Positions 1 to 6,501 of a DNA stretch of 7,216 nucleotides are shown piece after piece. How positions within the stretch are numbered: the first letter of the stretch is position 1; each line of letters starts with the position of its first letter. This DNA comes from Gammaproteobacteria bacterium (GTDB taxonomy: Bacteria > Pseudomonadota > Gammaproteobacteria > Pseudomonadales > Halomonadaceae): contig JAMCZP010000087.1 of the NCBI GenBank assembly GCA_023485185.1, positions 1 to 7,216 on the forward strand, written 5' to 3'. The notes beneath the pieces are model-generated. The model saw only the letters and a list, made by a program, of their open reading frames with translations. It had not been told where the DNA came from and did not search any database. The translations under genes were made by a program, and so were the position numbers.

Positions 1-2354
1 TGAATGGTTTTACCCTTATAGTGAATATCCAGGGTTTCACGGTTATAGCGTTTGCCCTTACACACGTCGCAGGGCACATAAATATCCGGTAGGAAGTGCA
101 TCTCTACCTTGATCATGCCCTCGCCCTGGCACGCTTCGCAGCGTCCACCTTTGACGTTAAAGCTGAAGCGGCCAGGCTTATAGCCCCGCGAGCGCGCTTC
201 TTGAGTGCCCGCAAACAGCTCACGAATGGGGGTAAAGATGCCGGTATACGTCGCCGGGTTGGAGCGCGGCGTGCGGCCAATTGGGCTCTGATCGATATCA
301 ATTACTTTATCTAGTTGATCAAGCCCTTCGATCTTCTCATAGGGTGCGGCGGTTAGCGTGGTGGCACGGTTTAATTCTCGCGCCGCGATTGGCATCAATG
401 TGCCATTAATCAGCGTCGATTTACCCGAGCCGGAGACGCCAGTAATGGCGATAAATAGCCCCAGCGGCAGGCTAAGCGTCACGTCTTGCAGGTTGTTGCC
501 GGTGGCACCGCGTAACACCAGCTGCTTTTCAGGGTTGCCGGGAATGCGATAGGGCGGTACCGCAATCTCCCGCGTGCCAGAAAGGTACTGGCCGGTCAGA
601 GAGCTGGGGTTGTCCATAACATCTTGAGGCGTGCCCTGGGCGACAATTTCGCCGCCATGAACACCTGCGCCGGGGCCGATATCCAGCACATGATCAGCGG
701 CACGAATAGCGTCTTCGTCGTGCTCAACCACAATCACCGTATTGCCTAAGTCGCGTAGTCGTTCAAGAGTTTTTAGCAGTCGGTCGTTGTCGCGCTGGTG
801 AAGGCCAATAGAGGGCTCATCAAGAATATACATAACGCCGACTAGGCCCGCGCCAATCTGGCTGGCCAAGCGAATACGCTGGGCCTCGCCTCCAGACAGC
901 GTATCGGCACTGCGCTCCAGGTTGAGATAATCAAGCCCCACATTGACCAGAAACTCCAGCCGGGCGTGAATTTCGTGAACGATTTTATCGGCAATCTCGC
1001 CTTTACGACCCGGCAGCGTCAAGTCGGCAAAGTAGCGCCACGCTTCGCCAATCGGGAAACGTACAATCTCAGCGATATTGTGATCGTCGACGTAGACATG
1101 GCGTGACTCTTTGCGCAGCCGCGAACCGCTACACGTCGCGCAGGGTTGCACAGCGATATATTTCGACAGGTCATCGCGCACCATGTTTGATTCGGTTTCC
1201 CGATAGCGGCGCTGCATATTGGGCAGTACGCCCTCAAAGGTATGCTCCCGAGTGACTTTGCGGCCGCGATCCCCCACGTAAACAAACGGGATTTTTTCAT
1301 CGCCGCTGCCGTTCAATATGACGTCGCGTTCGTGGCGGGCAAGTTCATGCCAAGGGGTTTCCAGCTCAAAGCGATAGTGCTGAGCCAGTGCCTGAAGCTG
1401 GGTAAAGTAGTAAATGTTGCGCCGATCCCAGCCTTTAATCACCCCTTCGGCAAGTGAAAGCTCTGGGTGGCTGATCAGTTTTTCAGGGTCGAAGTATTGC
1501 TGTACGCCTAGCCCGTCACAGGTGGGACAAGCCCCCGCCGGGTTATTGAACGAGAACATGCGCGGTTCAAGTTCAGCCAGCGAGTAGCCGCATACCGGGC
1601 AGGCGAAGCGAGACGAGAAAGCAATGTCGTCGCGCTCACCGTCCATAAAGTGGATCATGGCGGTGCCATCGGCGAGGTTCAGTGCCGTTTCAAACGATTC
1701 TGCTAAGCGCTGGGCAAGGTCGTCGCGTACTTTAAACCGGTCCACCACCACGCTAATATCGTGTTTTTTACGTTTATCGAGCGGGGCAACGTCATCCAGC
1801 TCCAGCACTTGGCCGTCGATCAGGGCGCGTACAAACCCTTGAGCGCGTAGCTCGGCTAATAGCTGTAGGTGTTCACCTTTGCGGCCTTTGACCACTGGCG
1901 CCAGCAGCATCAGCTTAGTGCCCTCAGCGAGGTTCATCACCTGGTCGACCATTTGCGAGATCGTCTGGGCCTCCAGATCTTCGCCATGTTCTGGGCAGCG
2001 GGGAGTGCCCGCACGGGCAAACAGCAGGCGCAGGTAGTCGTAAATTTCAGTGATGGTGCCCACGGTTGAACGCGGGTTGTGGGAGGTGGACTTCTGCTCA
2101 ATAGAGATCGCAGGCGAAAGCCCTTCAATGTGATCCACATCGGGCTTTTCCATCATCGATAGGAACTGGCGCGCGTAGGTGGAGAGTGACTCTACATAGC
2201 GGCGCTGCCCCTCGGCATACAAGGTATCAAACGCTAGCGACGATTTACCTGACCCAGATAGCCCGGTAATCACAATTAGTTTGTTACGGGGCAGCTCCAC
2301 ATCGATCTGCTTGAGGTTGTGGGTGCGGGCACCCCTGACCAGAATGCTGTCCAT
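1..2354 (-). CDS. uvrA: UvrABC excinuclease subunit A (3' end beyond window)
   Basis: UvrA is the ATP-dependent damage sensor of nucleotide excision repair; as a dimer it loads UvrB onto distorted DNA. Translation from the ATG at 2354 gives [20 protein letters not shown] and 784 residues before the left edge, against about 940 in E. coli, so roughly 155 C-terminal residues (second ABC signature and second Walker B) are outside. Visible in order: Walker [10 protein letters not shown] at 31-39; first zinc finger C252/C255/C276/C279 (CxxC-20-CxxC); ABC signature LSGGE from 486; Walker B YILDEP at 509-514; second Walker [10 protein letters not shown] at 639-647; second zinc finger C739/C742/C762/C765. 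All metal ligands and P-loop residues are present and the frame is open throughout. A GAGG lies about 5 bases before the ATG. It is divergent from the transporter gene. Identification is secure. Confidence 0.98.
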   Translation of the reverse strand, partial: MDSILVRGARTHNLKQIDVELPRNKLIVITGLSGSGKSSLAFDTLYAEGQRRYVESLSTYARQFLSMMEKPDVDHIEGLSPAISIEQKSTSHNPRSTVGTITEIYDYLRLLFARAGTPRCPEHGEDLEAQTISQMVDQVMNLAEGTKLMLLAPVVKGRKGEHLQLLAELRAQGFVRALIDGQVLELDDVAPLDKRKKHDISVVVDRFKVRDDLAQRLAESFETALNLADGTAMIHFMDGERDDIAFSSRFACPVCGYSLAELEPRMFSFNNPAGACPTCDGLGVQQYFDPEKLISHPELSLAEGVIKGWDRRNIYYFTQLQALAQHYRFELETPWHELARHERDVILNGSGDEKIPFVYVGDRGRKVTREHTFEGVLPNMQRRYRETESNMVRDDLSKYIAVQPCATCSGSRLRKESRHVYVDDHNIAEIVRFPIGEAWRYFADLTLPGRKGEIADKIVHEIHARLEFLVNVGLDYLNLERSADTLSGGEAQRIRLASQIGAGLVGVMYILDEPSIGLHQRDNDRLLKTLERLRDLGNTVIVVEHDEDAIRAADHVLDIGPGAGVHGGEIVAQGTPQDVMDNPSSLTGQYLSGTREIAVPPYRIPGNPEKQLVLRGATGNNLQDVTLSLPLGLFIAITGVSGSGKSTLINGTLMPIAARELNRATTLTAAPYEKIEGLDQLDKVIDIDQSPIGRTPRSNPATYTGIFTPIRELFAGTQEARSRGYKPGRFSFNVKGGRCEACQGEGMIKVEMHFLPDIYVPCDVCKGKRYNRETLDIHYKGKTI

Positions 2355-2384
2355 CAACACCTCGAATCGCGCGGCAAAAGCGTG

Positions 2385-2414
2385 ATTATACGTTTGTCAG
2401 CCCCCTCCCGGCAA
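2385..2414 (-). promoter_or_regulatory. Probable sigma-70 promoter of uvrA
   Basis: On the minus strand a perfect TATAAT (2385-2390) is preceded, after an 18-base spacer, by TTGCCG (2409-2414), which matches 4 of 6 bases of the -35 consensus. Transcription would begin near 2378 and give a leader of about 24 bases before the uvrA ATG. The exact -10 and its position make this the best promoter in the window. No CTG-N10-CAG LexA site overlaps it. Confidence 0.65.
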
Positions 2415-2447
2415 AACAGCTTTGATAACATGCGGCAACCTGCGGCG

Positions 2448-2476
2448 TTTCCAGCGACAGTCCAAACCGCTAGAAT
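2448..2476 (+). promoter_or_regulatory. Candidate sigma-70 promoter of the transporter gene
   Basis: TTTCCA (2448-2453, 4 of 6 bases of the -35 consensus), a 17-base spacer and TAGAAT (2471-2476, 5 of 6 bases of the -10 consensus) point to the downstream yajR-like gene. The implied leader is about 90 bases. A second -10-like TATACA at 2503-2508 has no well-spaced -35. The match is modest, so this is a candidate only. Confidence 0.35.
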
Positions 2477-2573
2477 GGAGGATTGGCTCAAACTGTGGCG
2501 CTTATACACTCCATGTTGATCCTCTATACGCTTACTCTTCACCCCATGCTTATCCACCATACAAAAGGGCATT

Positions 2574-3953
2574 ATGCGCAAGGTTTCCGCACTATTGCTG
2601 GCCTCTGAACGTCGTGCGATCAGCGGCTTGGCTGGGCTTTATGCATCGCGCATGCTGGGCCTCTTCATGGTGCTGCCAGTATTAGCGCTGTATGCCGATA
2701 CGCTTGAGGGTTCAACCCCCCTGCTGGTGGGGCTGGCGCTGGGTATTTATGGTTTAACCCAGGCGACGCTGCAAATTCCGTTCGGCTTGCTCTCTGACCG
2801 CATTGGCCGTAAGCGAGTCATTGCCGTAGGACTCGTGATTTTTGCGTTGGGCAGTCTGGTGGCGGCGCTTTCCGATAGCATGGTGGGGGTGATCGTGGGG
2901 CGTGCGCTGCAAGGCTGTGGCGCTGTGGCAGCTGCCATCATGGCGCTGCTGGCGGATCAAACCCGAGAAGAAGTGCGTACCGCCGCCATGGCGACGATTG
3001 GCCTGTCGATCGGCGTCTCATTTGCAATCGCCATGGTACTGGGGCCTTGGTTGGCCTCTTGGGCAGGGCTGGCGGCCATTTTTTGGTTCACCGCGCTACT
3101 CTCTTTAATTGGACTGCTGGTGCTATGGCGCTGGGTGCCAGCGGCACCGCGTCGGCGTAGGCATCGCGATGTGGGAATGGACCGGCAGCAGTTTAAAAGT
3201 GTGATCACTAGGCCTGATTTATGGCGTTTGGATGTGTCGATTTTTGCCCTGCACTTGGTACTCATGGCGATTTTCGTGGCCGTTCCCTTTCGTCTATTGG
3301 ATGCCGGTGTGGCGATTGAGTATCACGGACTGGCTTATCTTGGCATTATGGCGCTCTCTTTTGTGGCTATGGTGCCGCTGATTATCGTGGGGGAGAAAAA
3401 GCAGCGCATGCGCTTGATGTGCCTGCTGGCGATCAGCGCTATTGTCGTCAGTCTGGCGGGACTGGGCTTGTTCCTTTCCGCTGGGTATTGGCTCTTTGTA
3501 TGGCTATTTGTGTTCTTCACCGGCTTTAACTTGCTGGAAGCCACGCTACCTTCCATGCTCAGTAAGCTGGCGCCTGCAGGGGCTAAAGGTACCGCTATGG
3601 GCGTGTACTCCACCAGCCAGTTTTTAGGTGCCTTTTTGGGCGGCACGCTAGGCGGGCTGCTGGCCCATTACGGCGGACTGAATGCGGTGTTTATTGGTTG
3701 TGCTGGGTTAGCATTATGCTGGTGGGTGGCGATGTGGTGGATGCCTGCGCCACCGCACCTCTCCAGTGAAGTAGTGGCACTGCATGAAAACCATGTAGAC
3801 GCCTTGGATTTGCTGATGGAACATTTAGCCGATGTGGTCGGCGTTGAAGATGTGATGGTGGTGCCAGAAGAGCGATTAGTCTATTTGAAAGTAAATCGTC
3901 AACAGCTTGATCAGGCGGCGTTGACGAGGCTGATAGCACCTCCGAAATCTTAA
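2574..3953 (+). CDS. yajR: MFS transporter of the YajR type with C-terminal YAM-like domain
   Basis: A 459-residue inner-membrane transporter of the major facilitator superfamily, predicted to be a proton-coupled exporter; the substrate cannot be read from the sequence. About twelve hydrophobic segments lie between residues 17 and 390. The loop between TM2 and TM3 carries motif A, GLLSDRIGRKR (71-81); VGR at 108-110 gives the motif B arginine; VLGPWLA at 155-161 resembles motif C. A basic stretch RRRRHR (193-198) sits in the central cytoplasmic loop. After the last TM a soluble tail (about 395-459) has alternating helix and strand character ending in VYLKVNRQQLD. This matches the ferredoxin-like YAM domain of E. 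coli YajR, which is about the same length (454). The ATG at 2574 has AAAAGGG ending 4 bases upstream, slightly close. Position between uvrA and ssb resembles that of a transporter gene in Pseudomonas (recalled). The family is secure; the symbol less so. Confidence 0.88.
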   Translation: MRKVSALLLASERRAISGLAGLYASRMLGLFMVLPVLALYADTLEGSTPLLVGLALGIYGLTQATLQIPFGLLSDRIGRKRVIAVGLVIFALGSLVAALSDSMVGVIVGRALQGCGAVAAAIMALLADQTREEVRTAAMATIGLSIGVSFAIAMVLGPWLASWAGLAAIFWFTALLSLIGLLVLWRWVPAAPRRRRHRDVGMDRQQFKSVITRPDLWRLDVSIFALHLVLMAIFVAVPFRLLDAGVAIEYHGLAYLGIMALSFVAMVPLIIVGEKKQRMRLMCLLAISAIVVSLAGLGLFLSAGYWLFVWLFVFFTGFNLLEATLPSMLSKLAPAGAKGTAMGVYSTSQFLGAFLGGTLGGLLAHYGGLNAVFIGCAGLALCWWVAMWWMPAPPHLSSEVVALHENHVDALDLLMEHLADVVGVEDVMVVPEERLVYLKVNRQQLDQAALTRLIAPPKS

Positions 3954-4072
3954 CTGAGGCCGATGTTAGCCCAGTTGGGCATTAACTCAGTCAGATATTA
4001 ACTCTGCCAAGCCAAAAGAGCGGCTCTGGTTGGCAACTAACTTTATGTGACAGCTATTCAAAGGAGTATCTT
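3954..4072 (+). promoter_or_regulatory. Transporter-ssb intergenic region, probable ssb control region
   Basis: This 119-base gap should hold the ssb promoter, but no well-formed one is visible. TTGGCA at 4030-4035 matches 5 of 6 bases of the -35 consensus, yet the expected -10 position holds only GCTATT (4053-4058), which would start transcription inside the Shine-Dalgarno site. An imperfect hairpin spans 4011-4034 (GCCAA/TTGGC outer stem, AGAG/CTCT inner stem, loop CGG). A weaker nested one, ACTGAG/CTCAGT around GCCC/GGGC, spans 3953-3991. Neither is followed by a T run, so neither is a clear terminator and readthrough from the transporter gene is possible. TTAACT occurs at 3950, 3982 and 3998. 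Confidence 0.4.
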
Positions 4073-4711
4073 ATGGCTCGCGGTATTAACAAGGTCATTT
4101 TGATTGGTAACCTCGGGCAGGATCCTGAGGTGCGTTTTACACCCAGCGGCGCGGCGGTGGCAAATCTAAATTTAGCGACTACCGACACCTGGATGGATCG
4201 TCAAAGCGGCCAGCGCCAGGAGCGCACCGAGTGGCATCGAGTGGTGATGTTCAATAAAACCGCCGAAATCGCTCAGCAATACCTGAAAAAAGGCTCCAAA
4301 GTCTACATTGAAGGCCGTCTGCAAACCCGTAAGTGGCAAGACCAGAATGGCCAGGATCGTTATTCGACGGAAATCGTCGCCAACGATATGCAGATGCTGG
4401 ATGGCCGTACCGGTGACTTCCAAGGCGGCGGAGCGCCACAAAATTATGACCAGAACAGTTCTCCCCAGAACAATACTGCTCAACAACAACCCGGTCAGAA
4501 CACTCCTTCAAATAATAACTACGGCGGTGGTTATCCACAGCAGGGTGCTCAGCAGGCCCCTCGTGCGCCACAGCCAGCGCCACAACAGCCTCCGCGTCAA
4601 GGCAATCAAGCACCCCCGCCAAACCAGCAGAACAACAGCTATGGGAACAACAGCTATGGTGCGCCGGATCCGGGTAACTTCGACGATTTCGACGATGAGA
4701 TTCCGTTCTGA
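4073..4711 (+). CDS. ssb: Single-stranded DNA-binding protein
   Basis: SSB coats single-stranded DNA during replication, recombination and repair, and recruits partner proteins through its C-terminal tip. The 212-residue product begins [20 protein letters not shown], typical of the OB fold, which runs to about residue 112; W40, W54, F60 and W88 fit the aromatic residues that stack on DNA in E. coli SSB. Residues 115-200 form a disordered linker rich in Gln, Asn, Pro and Gly, longer than the E. coli one (178 residues in all). The end DFDDEIPF (205-212) is the conserved acidic tip with a conservative Asp-to-Glu change. The ATG has a strong AAGGAG (4061-4066) six bases upstream. A 15-base tandem duplication lies in the linker near 4631. 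The next gene starts 52 bases downstream with no strong terminator between, so cotranscription is plausible. Confidence 0.98.
   Translation: MARGINKVILIGNLGQDPEVRFTPSGAAVANLNLATTDTWMDRQSGQRQERTEWHRVVMFNKTAEIAQQYLKKGSKVYIEGRLQTRKWQDQNGQDRYSTEIVANDMQMLDGRTGDFQGGGAPQNYDQNSSPQNNTAQQQPGQNTPSNNNYGGGYPQQGAQQAPRAPQPAPQQPPRQGNQAPPPNQQNNSYGNNSYGAPDPGNFDDFDDEIPF
4631..4660 (+). repeat. 15-base in-frame tandem duplication in the ssb linker
   Basis: The 15-mer AACAACAGCTATGGG (4631-4645) is followed at once by a copy differing only in its last base (4646-4660). It encodes NNSYG twice (residues 187-196). The last-codon difference is silent (GGG versus GGT, both Gly). It lies in the disordered linker just before the acidic tip. 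Confidence 0.9.
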
Positions 4712-4750
4712 GGACGCTGCTTGCGGCGTACTTTAGGGCTATGTGTGACG

Positions 4751-4766
4751 AGGAGAGGCTGTCTTG
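4751..4766 (+). promoter_or_regulatory. Shine-Dalgarno and TTG start of the RmlD-like gene
   Basis: AGGAG at 4751-4755, eight bases before the TTG at 4764, decides this start. The following codons give MKLLIL, the usual first strand of a Rossmann fold, so no in-frame start further upstream is needed. The ATG at 4741 is in another frame; it opens an eight-codon reading frame whose TGA (4765-4767) overlaps the TTG. Confidence 0.75.
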
Positions 4767-5669
4767 AAGCTGCTGATACTGGATGCCGGGCACTGTTTAA
4801 GCCTGGCATTGGCTCGGGAGGCGAGCCGTCGTACGGATACCGAGTTAGTCATTGAACAGGGCACGGCGATTACGCCGGCAATGCTTCAAACGATAGCGCC
4901 GGATGCCGTCATTATTCCGCCGCTGGCTCAACCATTGAGTATGGTACCCGCAGATGTGACAGCGCACGCCGATGCGGTGGATGCCTGCTTGGAGGCATGC
5001 TCTAGCCAACAGGTAGCGCTGGTATGGTGCGTTTCAGATCAGCTCTACGAAGATGGGTTGGAAGTGCCCATCGATGAGCATGTGGTGCCCGCACCACGGG
5101 ATGAGAGCTTGCGTCGCTTAGTGCAGACCGGTGACCGTATCCGGGCGCAATATCAGCGCCATTTGATTGTCCGCTTAGGCCCGCTGTTTGCTTTAGAAGG
5201 CAGCCATGCTTGGCTGAATGAGATTATCAATAGCCTGGTAGCCGGTGAGGCCGTGCGCGCCGCAGAAGACGTGATTTTTTGTCCTACCTCAGTAGATGCC
5301 GTGGCAATGGCGCTGATCGGCATGCTGCAGCAGCAGGCGTGTGGAGCAAATACTTGGGGGGCGTACCACCTTGCTGGTACCGAACCGGTGAGCGCTTTCA
5401 CGTTTACTTCCATGGTGCGCACCCAGCTGTTAACGCACCTGGAGGGGCGTGGTGAAGAGGTTGCCCTGGGCGAGGTACAGTCGCTCAAGCACCATCATGA
5501 TGCCAAACTGCGGCGTGTTTTAAATTGCCGACGTGTGTTAGATGTTTTTGGTGTTCATCAAAAGCCGTGGCGCTTAGAGGCAGGGCGTATGCTTGATGCC
5601 TGGTGTTCGACCCGTGAGCCCAGTCGTGGCAGTGATAATCGTGTCAGTGACACAGGAGCATCAGTTTGA
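4764..5669 (+). CDS. RmlD-like extended SDR family protein, probably catalytically inactive
   Basis: A 301-residue protein that aligns along its length with dTDP-4-dehydrorhamnose reductase (RmlD)-type sugar-nucleotide reductases. Family landmarks: first beta strand MKLLIL (1-6); SDQLYEDG (91-98) where RmlD has STDYVFDG; VRLGPLF (136-142); CPTSVDAVAMAL (173-184) before a YHLAG strand (201-205); and LNCRRVLDVFG...PWR (253-270), matching the RmlD C-terminal pattern. Key residues are lost. The GxxGxxG cofactor motif reads D7, H10, S13, and the YxxxK pair reads L116/V120 when the following Gly-Glu is aligned with G123-D124. The Ser/Thr of the triad may persist as S91. A reductase activity is therefore doubtful; a binding, scaffolding or regulatory role is inferred. 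No signal peptide or TM segment is seen, so it should be cytosolic. It starts with TTG 52 bases after ssb, and its stop overlaps the start of the PlsC gene. The last ~20 residues are Ser/Asp/Arg-rich and probably disordered. Confidence 0.82.
   Translation: MKLLILDAGHCLSLALAREASRRTDTELVIEQGTAITPAMLQTIAPDAVIIPPLAQPLSMVPADVTAHADAVDACLEACSSQQVALVWCVSDQLYEDGLEVPIDEHVVPAPRDESLRRLVQTGDRIRAQYQRHLIVRLGPLFALEGSHAWLNEIINSLVAGEAVRAAEDVIFCPTSVDAVAMALIGMLQQQACGANTWGAYHLAGTEPVSAFTFTSMVRTQLLTHLEGRGEEVALGEVQSLKHHHDAKLRRVLNCRRVLDVFGVHQKPWRLEAGRMLDAWCSTREPSRGSDNRVSDTGASV
5654..5669 (+). promoter_or_regulatory. Shine-Dalgarno and overlapping TTGA stop/start junction
   Basis: AGGAG (5654-5658) lies seven bases before a TTG at 5666 that opens the acyltransferase frame. 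The TGA of the preceding gene (5667-5669) shares two bases with it. This arrangement indicates translational coupling. A GTG at 5675, codon 4 in the same frame, is 16 bases from the Shine-Dalgarno and so less likely. Confidence 0.75.
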
Positions 5670-6400
5670 TAAATGTGGTTCGCAGCCTGGTATTTTATGC
5701 TGGCTACTTTTTGGCCATGCTGATGATTGGCATCCTATTCCTGCCTATCGCCCCGTTTCTGCCACTGGCTGGCCGCTATCGTTTACTCAACTTGTATAAC
5801 TACTTTTTGATGGTCTGGTTTCGTATTGCCTGCGGTGTACGCTATGACATCCAAGGGCGAGAAAACCTGCCTAGCGGGCCCTGTGTGATTCAGGCCAACC
5901 ATCAGTGTGAGTGGGAGACGGTGTTTCTGCAGGTAATGAAGCCGCCGGTATGCACCGTACTCAAGCGAGAGTTACTACGCCTACCGATCTTTGGTTGGGG
6001 CTTGCGGCTATTGCGGCCGATCAGTCTAGATCGCTCTAAACCAGCGCGGGCCATGAAACAGGTGCTTACCCAGGGCGTGGAACGACTTGGTACAGGGTTG
6101 TCGGTACTGATTTTCCCTGAAGGAACCAGGGTGGATCCCGGTCAGCGCAAGCGCTACAACAAAAGTGGCAGCGTAGTCGCCTGCCGTGCGGGCGTACCGG
6201 TCTTACCGGTTGCTCATAATGCAGGTGAACGCTGGCCAGGGCGCCATTGGGTTAAGCGGCCTGGTGTGTTGCGAGTGCGCATTGGTAAGCCGATCGAAAC
6301 AGCGGGGCGTATGCCCGATGAAGTGCTGGCGGAAGTAGAGGTATGGATTGAAGCGCAGCTGCAGGAGATATCGGAGGTGCCGCGGCCTACCTCCCGCTAA
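5666..6400 (+). CDS. plsC: 1-acyl-sn-glycerol-3-phosphate acyltransferase (PlsC/LPLAT family)
   Basis: Predicted to transfer an acyl chain to the sn-2 position of lysophosphatidic acid, giving phosphatidic acid for phospholipids, at the inner membrane. The 244-residue product has a hydrophobic N-terminal segment (about 8-34) and a second amphipathic or hydrophobic stretch (about 42-56). Acyltransferase motifs follow in order: block I NHQCEWE with H79 and E84; block II KRELLRLPIFGWGL (100-113); block III FPEGTR (150-155); block IV VPVLPVAHNAG (177-187). Block I is HxxxxE instead of HxxxxD, a variant I recall from a proteobacterial subgroup (KHQSxWET-type), so activity is not in doubt for that reason. 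It starts with TTG inside the stop of the RmlD-like gene and is followed by a strong terminator. It may be one of several PlsC paralogues in the genome, so the exact acceptor (lysophosphatidic acid or another lysolipid) is uncertain. Confidence 0.92.
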   Translation: MINVVRSLVFYAGYFLAMLMIGILFLPIAPFLPLAGRYRLLNLYNYFLMVWFRIACGVRYDIQGRENLPSGPCVIQANHQCEWETVFLQVMKPPVCTVLKRELLRLPIFGWGLRLLRPISLDRSKPARAMKQVLTQGVERLGTGLSVLIFPEGTRVDPGQRKRYNKSGSVVACRAGVPVLPVAHNAGERWPGRHWVKRPGVLRVRIGKPIETAGRMPDEVLAEVEVWIEAQLQEISEVPRPTSR

Positions 6401-6445
6401 AGGTTCAGCCTTGTTTAACTTCTTGCTACTCAATCTTGTTAGCCA

Positions 6446-6472
6446 AAAACGGCGCCTATCTGGCGCCGTTTT
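6446..6472. terminator. Bidirectional intrinsic terminator between plsC and fabB
   Basis: AAAACGGCGCC (6446-6456) and GGCGCCGTTTT (6462-6472) form a perfect 11-bp stem with a TATCT loop. The stem has a GC core, with a T run after it on the plus strand and, through the A run, also on the minus strand. It sits 46 bases after the plsC stop and 30 bases beyond the fabB stop, so it can end both convergent transcripts. Confidence 0.92.
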
Positions 6473-6501
6473 GCGTAGCAGCAATGCAAGTATGCGTAGC
6501 G

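Noticed and set aside
2440..2454. LexA-like CTG-N9-CAG
   Set aside because: The spacer is 9 and not 10, and the arms lack the flanking TGT/ACA pattern, so it does not meet the gammaproteobacterial LexA consensus.
2493..2508. Second LexA-like site, CTGT...TACA
   Set aside because: With eight bases between the tetramers the right arm is TACA where ACAG is needed; too degenerate to call.
2422..2685. An 87-codon plus-strand frame overlapping the start of the transporter gene
   Set aside because: No ribosome site of note, no recognisable motif, and it overlaps the well-supported transporter N-terminus in another frame and the promoter region.
2723..2730. GCTGGTGG, identical to the E. coli Chi site (another copy at 3718-3725)
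   Set aside because: Both lie in Leu/Val/Gly/Trp codons of the transporter, where CTGGTGG arises from codon usage. The Chi sequence of this organism is unknown and two copies carry no weight.
4715..4730. Short inverted repeat ACGC...GCGT after ssb as a terminator
   Set aside because: The stem is only four to five bases and the following CTTTAG is not a T run; more likely the transcript continues into the next gene.
4251..4793. A 180-codon open frame on the minus strand, antisense to ssb and the following gap
   Set aside because: It lies opposite the repetitive Gln/Asn/Pro linker of ssb, its product is a Cys/His/Ser-rich jumble without recognisable motifs, and ssb is certain. It is a shadow frame.
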